Positions 1 to 5,333 of a DNA stretch of 5,333 bases are shown in pieces; positions within the stretch are counted from its first letter, which is position 1; each line of letters starts with the position of its first letter. The position numbers and the translations under genes were made by a program. The stretch comes from Gammaproteobacteria bacterium (GTDB lineage: Bacteria; Pseudomonadota; Gammaproteobacteria; SZUA-229): NCBI GenBank assembly GCA_030637945.1, contig DAOWFN010000215.1, positions 1 through 5,333 of the forward strand, written 5' to 3'. A model generated the notes under the pieces. That model was not told the DNA's origin. It ran no database searches and worked only from the letters and a program-made list of their open reading frames with translations.

Positions 1-96
1 ACCTGCTTTTTAACAAAGCCGGCCAACACATATACCATCACATAGCCATATCATAATCCCGTACGAGATTGAGTTCCAGCAATTTTTTTATAAAGG
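1..96. other. 3' flank of the lipase gene, no gene identified
   Basis: This stretch lies downstream of the minus-strand lipase stop codon. It holds no complete gene and no GC-rich hairpin followed by a T run that would mark a terminator for the lipase. Short open frames touch the left edge on both strands. On minus, an ATG at 38 opens MVYVLAGFVKKQ up to the edge, without a Shine-Dalgarno sequence. On plus, a frame from 3 ends at a TAA at 54-56. Neither is long enough to call. Confidence 0.5.
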
Positions 97-1020
97 TCAT
101 GGCTTATCCGTAGCCGGAGAAAGGTCAAACCAGTCACTTAACTTAAAATCACTTTTATATTGAATTGCCTGTGGTGAATTCAGCTTAGATTTAAGGTTTT
201 TTATATAGCTCGTCATGAAATGATTTCTTATATGCTGCTCACCTGGTACGTCGTTTAAGAAGTCTAATGCGCGCATCATACTATCTGTACCCGTAGTAAC
301 CGCATATTGATTGTTGTCAAAAATAATAATTTCTACACCCTGATGCCAGAAGATACTAAGCTGCATCAGATTCATCGGATCTACCGGTGGCACTAGCGGC
401 ACTATATCTTTTGGCATCACCAGTCGTTTAATATTCAGATGAGCAAATTTTTTGCTGCCACTGATGTTAGTCACCTTAGGCTGCCCGAAGGTAATAACCT
501 CATCGATAGTGTAGCCCTTAGCATCGAGCATCATTGCAACGATGAGCGCAGTTGCTCCGCCCAGACTATGGCCGATGGTATTTATTTTATATCCGGGTTT
601 TATGTCAGGAAGAATTTGTTGGTATATGTCTTTAGCAGAAAGCAAAAAACCCTGATGAATATCGATACCTGTAATTTTATCCGGTACTAATACAAAAGCA
701 GAATCAACGATAATATTTTCTATATTAGACGTACCTCGCACTGCCAGTATGTGATGTTTTGTTTCATCATTTGTAGCCAAAACATAGGTAACTAAAAAAC
801 CATCAAGCTGATGGAACTGCTTTATTTTGTAACCTTGCCTGTTTAGTACAGACTCGACATCATCCTCAGTACCGTATGCAGCTTGCGCAACATAGGCCGC
901 GTCTAACCAATGCGAAAAAGTAGACGGCGTTATGTTTTGCGCATTACTGTTTGATGCAACAACCGTTCCACTGGAAAAGAGTGCGCAAGAAATAATCAAG
1001 CAACGGTAGAATATTTTCAT
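97..1020 (-). CDS. secreted class 3 lipase family alpha/beta hydrolase
   Basis: This 307-residue protein is a probable exported lipase or esterase of the lipase class 3 (fungal lipase-like) family, which hydrolyses ester bonds in acylglycerols or related lipids. The N-terminus (K2, R6, hydrophobic stretch to about residue 22, then VVASNSNA) looks like a Sec signal peptide cut after A22 or A27, so the enzyme should act in the periplasm or outside. The nucleophile elbow GHSLGG is at 150-155 with Ser152 as catalytic serine. The VRGT motif (94-97) fits the oxyanion-hole strand of the family. Asp205 in KDIVPLVPP is the likely catalytic acid, and His267 in RNHFMTSYI the likely histidine (H263 is an alternative). 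The ATG at 1020 is the first possible start, because an in-frame TAA lies only four codons upstream. No good Shine-Dalgarno precedes it and the upstream gene ends 12 bases away, so translational coupling is inferred. Family assignment is firm; the substrate is unknown. Confidence 0.88.
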   Translation of the reverse strand: MKIFYRCLIISCALFSSGTVVASNSNAQNITPSTFSHWLDAAYVAQAAYGTEDDVESVLNRQGYKIKQFHQLDGFLVTYVLATNDETKHHILAVRGTSNIENIIVDSAFVLVPDKITGIDIHQGFLLSAKDIYQQILPDIKPGYKINTIGHSLGGATALIVAMMLDAKGYTIDEVITFGQPKVTNISGSKKFAHLNIKRLVMPKDIVPLVPPVDPMNLMQLSIFWHQGVEIIIFDNNQYAVTTGTDSMMRALDFLNDVPGEQHIRNHFMTSYIKNLKSKLNSPQAIQYKSDFKLSDWFDLSPATDKP

Positions 1021-1032
1021 ATGACTTATTGT

Positions 1033-1422
1033 TTATGGCTGCACAGGAACAGAGATAAGTTCTCGTCGTAATAATGGATTACAATTTTTAATCGTTACCT
1101 GTCCCTGCAATAAATTACCCCGAGAATATTCTCTAAAATGGCAGGTATTCGTAGCAGGGTTATAATTTTCGATCCATAAATTATCATCTTTCCAGGTTGC
1201 GGCAAGATGTATTTCATCATCTGGCACCTTGATAGTCATCACTCCGCCATAACGTTTCACAAAAACCTGCTGAAAATGAAAATGGTATGCGACAAACCCG
1301 ATTATAATAACCGACAGGGCAGAGATAGCAGCAATCTTTAACTCTTCTAATTTATGCCCAACGACATATAGCAATGCTAAAGCGATAGCAATAATTGTTA
1401 TCCAGTACAAATAAGTTATCAT
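1033..1422 (-). CDS. hypothetical two-helix membrane protein, upstream partner of the lipase
   Basis: I do not recognise this 129-residue protein. Two hydrophobic segments at about 4-21 and 29-47 look like transmembrane helices joined by a short charged loop (GHKLEELK). A soluble C-terminal domain of about 80 residues follows, rich in alternating hydrophobic residues, W77 and W83, and predicted beta character. It carries two cysteines, C94 and C114. If the short loop is cytoplasmic, the C-terminal domain would face the periplasm and the cysteines could form a disulfide; this topology is inferred. The ATG start is well supported by AGGAG six bases upstream. The gene follows srmB by 56 bases and precedes the lipase by 12 bases on the same strand, so it is probably co-transcribed with the lipase. 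It could be an accessory or anchoring protein for the lipase, but nothing in the sequence proves that. Confidence 0.75.
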   Translation of the reverse strand: MITYLYWITIIAIALALLYVVGHKLEELKIAAISALSVIIIGFVAYHFHFQQVFVKRYGGVMTIKVPDDEIHLAATWKDDNLWIENYNPATNTCHFREYSRGNLLQGQVTIKNCNPLLRRELISVPVQP

Positions 1423-1428
1423 TAAAAA

Positions 1429-1433
1429 CTCCT
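1429..1433 (-). promoter_or_regulatory. ribosome binding site of the small membrane protein gene
   Basis: On the minus strand the sequence reads AGGAG, followed by six bases (TTTTTA) and then ATG. Motif and spacing are near ideal. This fixes the start of the hypothetical gene at 1422 and shows that the gene is translated in its own right, although it sits close behind srmB. Confidence 0.8.
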
Positions 1434-1478
1434 GCTAAGACATTTCAAGTTCGATTAAGTTGCGATAAACCATATCGT

Positions 1479-2783
1479 CTATTTAACTGCGGATTCTTTC
1501 TCTGATGGTTTCCGGCGCTTGCCAATATTCTTTTTATCTCGAATACGGCTTTTAATTTTTTTCTTAACTTTCTTTTTAGTTACTTTTTTCTTACGTTTAA
1601 CACCGTAAGCCTTGCCTGACGATTTTCTGTTTTCAGGGCCCGCGTATTTTCCCGTCAATGTTTTAATTTTCCGTTCGATACATTTAACATCCAGGAAGTT
1701 TTCGATACTGATCATCTGATTCCATTCCTGAGAATCGACCAGAGTTATAGCCATCCCCGTATCAAACATTCTTCCCGTACGCCCGATGCGGTGCATATAG
1801 TCTTCACCATTACGCGGCACATCAAAATTAATAATCAAGTCCAGATCAGTTATATCCAGACCTCGTGACGCTACATCTGTGGCGACGATTATATTGATCT
1901 CATTATTTCTAAACTTTCTCAATAACTGATTACGTATATCCTGGCTGATATCACTGTGTATGACCGCAGAAGGAATTTCTTTTGACTGCAACCATCCACT
2001 TATACTATTCACCGTTGCTCTTTTATTAGCAAAGACGATAGCTTTACTAAATTTAAAATCATCATCCACGTTTTTAAGGATGTAATCACACAGTTTCAAC
2101 TTATGAGTACTATTGTCAGCAGCAATCTTTAATTGCGTAATATTGAGATTATTATTACGCGGATCATCAACAATAATCTCTTCAGCTTCGTATAAAATAG
2201 CATCTGTTAATAACTTAAATTTTTTCTGATTGAAGCTGGCAGAATATAGAACGGTCTGGCATTCCTCATTGCACCGAGAGGCAACCTCGATAACCTGATC
2301 ACTAAAGCCCATAGCTAACATGCGGTCAGCTTCATCCAGCACCAATATGTTGATTGCTTCAAGTTCTATTATGTTACGTTTTACATGCTCTAACAGGCGG
2401 CCAGGTGTTGCGATTATGACATCAGGGTACTTCTCTAAAGCCTTAAGCTGATACTTGGGATCTTCACCACCAATGATGACTGCTGTGCGTATATCCGTGT
2501 ATTGCGCAAGCAAAGTGCATTGCTTGTTTATCTGTCGACATAATTCACGTGTCGGCGCGAGTATTAAAGCCTGTGTGACTGATTGTGGGTTATCGAGTAT
2601 CTGTTGCAGCAATGGCAGGACAAAAGCCAGTGTTTTACCACTACCTGTTTTAGCATTGACGATTAGATCCTTGCCTTCAAGTGCTTTAGGAATTGCCGAT
2701 TCCTGAACTTCTGTCATTTCTGTAAATCCAAGGGATTCAAGAGCATCGAGCAGCGGCTCATCGAGTAAAAGTGAAGAAAACAA
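1479..2783 (-). CDS. srmB: DEAD-box ATP-dependent RNA helicase SrmB
   Basis: This is a 434-residue cytoplasmic DEAD-box RNA helicase. SrmB uses ATP to remodel RNA and in E. coli assists early 50S ribosomal subunit assembly. All core motifs are present: Q motif (GFTEMTEVQESAIP, 19-32), Walker A AKTGSGKT (44-51), PTREL (77-81), TPGR (126-129), DEAD (150-153), motif IV region IVFANKR (249-255), ATDVASRGLDI (301-311) and HRIGRTGR (331-338). Motif III is SAS (181-183) instead of the usual SAT, a conservative change. The lysine/arginine-rich tail (about 386-428) ends with RDKKNIGKRRKPS, which closely matches the tail of E. coli SrmB as I recall it and separates this protein from RhlB, RhlE and DeaD. 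The N-terminus (FSSLLLDEPLLDAL) also lines up with SrmB (FSELELDESLLEAL). The start is TTG: no in-frame ATG or GTG lies between it and the upstream stop, AGGT sits six bases before it, and homology begins at the next residue. It is divergent from the DsrE-like gene. Confidence 0.9.
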   Translation of the reverse strand: MFSSLLLDEPLLDALESLGFTEMTEVQESAIPKALEGKDLIVNAKTGSGKTLAFVLPLLQQILDNPQSVTQALILAPTRELCRQINKQCTLLAQYTDIRTAVIIGGEDPKYQLKALEKYPDVIIATPGRLLEHVKRNIIELEAINILVLDEADRMLAMGFSDQVIEVASRCNEECQTVLYSASFNQKKFKLLTDAILYEAEEIIVDDPRNNNLNITQLKIAADNSTHKLKLCDYILKNVDDDFKFSKAIVFANKRATVNSISGWLQSKEIPSAVIHSDISQDIRNQLLRKFRNNEINIIVATDVASRGLDITDLDLIINFDVPRNGEDYMHRIGRTGRMFDTGMAITLVDSQEWNQMISIENFLDVKCIERKIKTLTGKYAGPENRKSSGKAYGVKRKKKVTKKKVKKKIKSRIRDKKNIGKRRKPSEKESAVK

Positions 2784-2789
2784 TTCAGT

Positions 2790-2793
2790 ACCT
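2790..2793 (-). promoter_or_regulatory. ribosome binding site supporting the TTG start of srmB
   Basis: The minus strand reads AGGT, then six bases (ACTGAA), then TTG. The match to the anti-Shine-Dalgarno sequence is only moderate. It is the only candidate in the short leader, and it agrees with where homology to SrmB begins. A weak site combined with a TTG start suggests modest translation efficiency (inference). Confidence 0.55.
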
Positions 2794-2822
2794 ATGATAC
2801 ATTTGTGAAAAGGGCTTATTAT
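2794..2822 (+). promoter_or_regulatory. candidate sigma-70 promoter of the DsrE-like gene
   Basis: A TATTAT box (2817-2822, five of six bases matching TATAAT) lies 17 bases downstream of ATGATA (2794-2799, four of six matching TTGACA). Transcription would begin near 2829, giving a leader of about 20 bases that includes the strong Shine-Dalgarno sequence. It overlaps the palindrome and the opposing srmB candidate promoter. Assigned by eye from consensus; no start-site data. Confidence 0.45.
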
Positions 2823-2826
2823 AAGC
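2814..2826. repeat. 13-base perfect palindrome between divergent genes, possible operator
   Basis: The sequence GCTTAT-T-ATAAGC is a perfect inverted repeat with six-base arms around one central base. It lies in the 67-base gap between srmB and the DsrE-like gene and covers the candidate -10 boxes of both. It could be a regulator's binding site, or simply the AT-rich consequence of two overlapping -10 elements on opposite strands. The arms are too short and the loop too small for an RNA hairpin terminator. Confidence 0.45.
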
Positions 2827-2846
2827 TATCAGCCATAGTGGAGGAA
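2818..2846 (-). promoter_or_regulatory. candidate srmB promoter with a perfect -10 box
   Basis: On the minus strand a perfect TATAAT (plus coordinates 2818-2823) lies within GCTTATAATAAGC. At 17-base spacing the -35 position reads TTCCTC (2841-2846), a weak match to TTGACA. Transcription would begin near 2811, leaving a leader of about 27 bases before the TTG start. The -35 position lies over the Shine-Dalgarno region of the divergent DsrE-like gene, so the two units share sequence tightly. Confidence 0.45.
2840..2844 (+). promoter_or_regulatory. ribosome binding site of the DsrE-like gene
   Basis: GGAGG lies six bases (AACAAT) before the ATG at 2851. This strong Shine-Dalgarno sequence fixes the start, which also places the twin-arginine motif at the correct distance from the N-terminus. 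Confidence 0.8.
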
Positions 2847-2850
2847 CAAT

Positions 2851-3336
2851 ATGAAACAAACAAAACGTCGCCAATTCTTATCACTGCTGGGCTTTGGTGG
2901 TATCGGCCTTGCTGGAGTCAGCCTCAGTTCAAATAAAGCACATGCGCATCATACTGATACTCATTTTGATGATAAAGCAGCTCACCGACTGGTATATCAG
3001 TGTAACAGGGCCGATCACGACTACATAGAGCACGTTCTTTTTTCCTGTGCGGAGATGCTCCGCAAATACGGTGATGATATAGAACTGGTCATTTCTGCTT
3101 TTGGGCCAGGTTTAAACCTGCTCGCGAGAAGGCCTAAACGCTCAATTTCAAAGCTTCATCAACAGCGTGTAGCATCGTTGGCCGAATATGGTGTTCGTTT
3201 TCAAGCCTGTGGCAACACCATGAAAAGCATGAACTGGCTTGAAAAAGATTTGGTCGAACAAGCACAGGTCGTGCCTATTGGTGTCGACGGTATCATGCAA
3301 TTACAGGAGCAGGGCTTCAGTTATATAAACATGTAA
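2851..3336 (+). CDS. Tat-exported DsrE/DsrF-family protein
   Basis: This 161-residue protein has a DsrE/DsrF-like fold (COG1416-type, linked in family annotation to intracellular sulfur metabolism) behind a twin-arginine signal. The signal has KRRQFLS at 5-11, a hydrophobic stretch at about 12-27 and an AHA cleavage site ending at A32, so the mature protein should be folded in the cytoplasm and exported to the periplasm. The mature N-terminus is His/Asp rich (HHTDTHFDD). The domain starts at about residue 45 (HRLVYQCNRAD) and includes a VISAFGPGLNLL strand-loop (80-91), FQACGNTM (117-124) with the conserved family cysteine C120, and a typical ending VVPIGVDGIMQLQEQGFSYI (140-159). C51 and C66 are further cysteines. 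In this family the C120-type cysteine is the candidate sulfur carrier or redox site; no activity is proven here. It stands alone, with no dsrF, dsrH, tus or other sulfur genes visible, is divergent from srmB, and is convergent with rapA. Confidence 0.85.
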   Translation: MKQTKRRQFLSLLGFGGIGLAGVSLSSNKAHAHHTDTHFDDKAAHRLVYQCNRADHDYIEHVLFSCAEMLRKYGDDIELVISAFGPGLNLLARRPKRSISKLHQQRVASLAEYGVRFQACGNTMKSMNWLEKDLVEQAQVVPIGVDGIMQLQEQGFSYINM

Positions 3337-3370
3337 CTATCTATTGCAAATGCCTCGTAAAAGATACTGC
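3337..3370. other. convergent gap between DsrE-like gene and rapA, no terminator seen
   Basis: Only 34 bases separate two converging stop codons. The only inverted repeat nearby, TGCT/AGCA at 3368-3380, has four-base arms, no T run, and overlaps the end of rapA. Termination in either direction is therefore not explained by a visible intrinsic terminator and could be Rho-dependent or run into the opposing gene. Confidence 0.5.
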
Positions 3371-5333
3371 TCAGGTAGCAACAATAACGCGTACGGCATC
3401 TAGCCGTAGATTCGCAGCATCGATAACTTCCGTCAACATCGATAACTGTTTTTCAAAATACTGTATTTCATCCGCACGTATATTAGGATTAACTTTAGAA
3501 AGAGCAGTTAATCTATTGATTTCTTTAGATAATACGTCCGTTGCATACTCATGCGCATGCTGCAGAACTTTTACTGATTTCAATTCACCGTATTTTTCAC
3601 TTCGCTGTAACATGGCTTTAAGTATCTTCTTCTTGGCTTTAACAATTTTATTACCGACACCTTTATCAACAAACTGGCGCTTATCGTTGATTACTGCGTG
3701 CGGCAGCCTGGCATCATGATCAGCACCTCGTTCATCACAGACTACACGGATCATCGTCGGCGGCAGATATCGATTGGTTTGCAGCTCTTCGATCGGCGCA
3801 CTTTCCAGAGAAAACAAACATTCCAGTAACACACTGCCAGCCTTCACACCGTCATAGTCAGCTGCCGTTACCGAGGTATTGCCTAGCTCATTAGTAAGCA
3901 CGAGATCGATGGCGTTATTTGTTAGCGGATGTTCCCACGTAATATAGTGCGCGTCTTCAAAACTCAGTGCAATATTTCTATCATAAGTGATGGTCATACC
4001 ATCTTCAGGAAGCCCTGGGAAATGACTGACCATATGTTCTGTCGGTGTAATGATAAAACAGTTTTCACTGTGAATTTCATTATCTATGCCAAAACAGTCA
4101 TAGGCATTTTCCATGTATTCAGCTAACTGTTCAGCGTTATCTTCTGTATCAGTACGCCGCTTTAGATCCTGAGCGATGCCTGGCCGACAGGAATTATATT
4201 CCAGCAATCGGTCACGTCCGCGCTGTAATGACTGGCTTAGTTCCAGATAAAGTGTTTTAGACTTCTCGATTAGTGCGTCTATTGTGTCACTGGATTCATC
4301 GGTCTGATGAGAAGTATTTAATGCCTGCTCCAGATCATGTTGCACACGCTTGTATACTGAGTGACCGGCAGGGCAAGTATGTTGAAACGCCTGCAACGCT
4401 TCATCGTACCAGCGAAAACAGATATCCTGTGCCGAATCAGTAAGGTAAGGCACGTGTATACTAATAGTATTGGTTTGACCAATCCTGTCCAGCCGTCCGA
4501 TGCGTTGCTCCAGCAGGTCAGGATTGATCGGCAGATCAAATAAGACAAGATGATGTGCAAACTGAAAATTACGGCCCTCGCTGCCGATCTCTGAACAGAC
4601 CAGGATTTGACTACCTGTCTCGTGATCTGCAAAAAATGCCGCAGCACGATCACGCTCTACGATGCTTAGCCCCTCATGGAAAGCAGTCGCATGTAATCCG
4701 GTTTGCGTCTTCAGATATTGCGTGATATCAAGTGCAGTACTTGCATGTGCTGCAATAACGAGGATTTTATCAGGGTATAGCTCTGCACATTTTTTACTTA
4801 ACCAATTGATACGAGGATCGATCTGCGTCCAATGCTGTGCCGGATCACTTTTTTGATAACCTGTCTCGGGTGTCAATAAACCATGCGTATCAGCATTATC
4901 TTTATACTGCGCAGGTAACTCTAAGGGATAAGCACAGAGCGCTCTATCTGGAAAACCCTTAACAGCAGAACGAGTATTCCTGAATAAAACACGACCGGTT
5001 CCATGGCGATCGAGCAAATGCTCAACCAGTTCGATACGCGCCTGTCGTACGTCATCTTCATCTGGATCACCACTTACCGTAGCTAGCAGGGAAGTATTAT
5101 CTCCCTCATCAATAGTCGTTTTAATTAACGAGATATCATCCTTGGTCAGCGGCTTATTATTTAACAGATCTTCGATAACCTGCGCATAGGGTTCGTAGTT
5201 TTCTTCCTCTTCAACGAATTGCTGAAAAGTAGGGAAGCGGTCAGGGTCGAGCAATCGTAATCGTGCAAAATGACTTTCCTTGCCTAACTGCTCAGGTGTA
5301 GCTGTTAGCAACAGGACACCTTTGGTGTGATAA
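3371..5333 (-). CDS. rapA: RNA polymerase-associated ATPase RapA (HepA), partial at the right edge
   Basis: This is the C-terminal two thirds (about 653 residues visible) of RapA, a SWI2/SNF2-family ATPase that binds RNA polymerase core and promotes its recycling after transcription. The frame stays open to the right edge, reading YHTKGVLLLTATPEQLG. A TTG at 5311 inside this conserved stretch is a leucine codon, not a start. Numbering from that leucine, motif III TATP is at 3-6, FHEGLSIVERDRA (211-223), SEIGSEGRNFQFA (240-252) and LEQRIGRLDRIGQ (267-279). These are the helicase C lobe motifs and match E. coli RapA almost word for word. The C-terminal region retains SEDGMTITYDR-like, ITWEHPL and VNPNIRADEI blocks, and the end RLDAVRVIVAT matches the E. 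coli ending apart from two or three final residues. E. coli RapA has 968 residues, so roughly 315 N-terminal residues (Tudor-like domains and motifs I to II) lie outside. The spacer after RNTRSAVKGFP appears shorter than in E. coli. No frameshift is seen. Confidence 0.95.
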   Translation of the reverse strand, partial: YHTKGVLLLTATPEQLGKESHFARLRLLDPDRFPTFQQFVEEEENYEPYAQVIEDLLNNKPLTKDDISLIKTTIDEGDNTSLLATVSGDPDEDDVRQARIELVEHLLDRHGTGRVLFRNTRSAVKGFPDRALCAYPLELPAQYKDNADTHGLLTPETGYQKSDPAQHWTQIDPRINWLSKKCAELYPDKILVIAAHASTALDITQYLKTQTGLHATAFHEGLSIVERDRAAAFFADHETGSQILVCSEIGSEGRNFQFAHHLVLFDLPINPDLLEQRIGRLDRIGQTNTISIHVPYLTDSAQDICFRWYDEALQAFQHTCPAGHSVYKRVQHDLEQALNTSHQTDESSDTIDALIEKSKTLYLELSQSLQRGRDRLLEYNSCRPGIAQDLKRRTDTEDNAEQLAEYMENAYDCFGIDNEIHSENCFIITPTEHMVSHFPGLPEDGMTITYDRNIALSFEDAHYITWEHPLTNNAIDLVLTNELGNTSVTAADYDGVKAGSVLLECLFSLESAPIEELQTNRYLPPTMIRVVCDERGADHDARLPHAVINDKRQFVDKGVGNKIVKAKKKILKAMLQRSEKYGELKSVKVLQHAHEYATDVLSKEINRLTALSKVNPNIRADEIQYFEKQLSMLTEVIDAANLRLDAVRVIVAT

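Noticed and set aside
1..56. Edge-touching open frames (minus ATG at 38; plus frame ending at 56)
   Set aside because: Only 12 to 17 codons are visible, with no Shine-Dalgarno or recognisable sequence, so neither can be supported as a partial gene.
439..690. Plus-strand open frame of 83 codons opposite the lipase
   Set aside because: It lies wholly inside the well-supported lipase gene, has no Shine-Dalgarno, and its translation resembles no protein family.
983..988. Possible lipobox (IISC, Cys12) in the lipase signal peptide
   Set aside because: The cysteine is only 12 residues from the N-terminus with too short a hydrophobic segment before it, and a normal signal peptidase I site follows at about 22-27.
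1463..1477. Hairpin CGATA/TATCG just after the srmB stop as a terminator
   Set aside because: It has a five-base stem with only two GC pairs and no T run after it on the minus strand, so it is too weak to call an intrinsic terminator.
1540..1600. A-rich lysine codons in the srmB tail as a programmed frameshift site
   Set aside because: The A runs are not in the phase needed for an A AAA AAG-type slippery heptamer, and the zero frame carries the conserved SrmB ending, so no shift is needed.
2455..2706. Plus-strand open frame of 83 codons opposite srmB
   Set aside because: It is antisense to the conserved helicase core (motifs I to GG) and is explained by the codon pattern of srmB.
3368..3380. 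Inverted repeat TGCT-CAGGT-AGCA between the DsrE-like gene and rapA
   Set aside because: Four-base arms without a T run, overlapping the rapA stop codon, are expected by chance.
4318..4653. Minus-strand 111-codon frame and small plus-strand frames (3516-3719, 3929-4126, 4361-4543, 4662-4856) within rapA
   Set aside because: All overlap a highly conserved RapA reading frame and have no independent start signals or recognisable domains.

Overview
The window looks like ordinary chromosomal DNA from a gammaproteobacterium of moderate, slightly AT-leaning base composition. The main evidence is the pairing of two proteins typical of that class. One is a DEAD-box helicase carrying the SrmB-type C-terminal signature. 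The other is a RapA/HepA RNA-polymerase recycling ATPase that follows the E. coli protein closely along its visible length. A Tat-exported DsrE/DsrF-fold protein and a secreted class 3 lipase fit a free-living or environmental species, but I cannot name a genus.

Layout: positions 1-96 are 3' flank with no identified gene. Three minus-strand genes follow. In transcription order they are srmB (2783 to 1479, TTG start), a small two-helix membrane protein of unknown function (1422 to 1033), and a secreted lipase-3 family hydrolase (1020 to 97). The last two are separated by only 12 bases and lie in the same reading frame. The lipase has no good ribosome binding site of its own, which suggests translational coupling. 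A 67-base divergent intergenic region (2784-2850) separates srmB from a plus-strand gene (2851-3336) for a twin-arginine-exported DsrE/DsrF-family protein. This gap holds a perfect 13-base palindrome that overlaps candidate -10 boxes for both directions. The DsrE-like gene converges across 34 bases on rapA, which runs on the minus strand from beyond the right edge down to 3371. Its N-terminal third is outside the window.

Functionally, srmB (ribosome assembly, RNA remodelling) and rapA (RNA polymerase recycling) are housekeeping RNA-metabolism genes. The lipase, the membrane protein and the DsrE-like protein act at or beyond the cytoplasmic membrane. Nothing shows that these groups form one pathway. 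I found no mobile element, CRISPR array, RNA gene, phage gene or convincing rho-independent terminator, and no clear new system. The most interesting points are the divergent srmB/dsrE-like promoter region, the solitary Tat-exported DsrE-like protein, and the uncharacterised membrane-protein/lipase pair.
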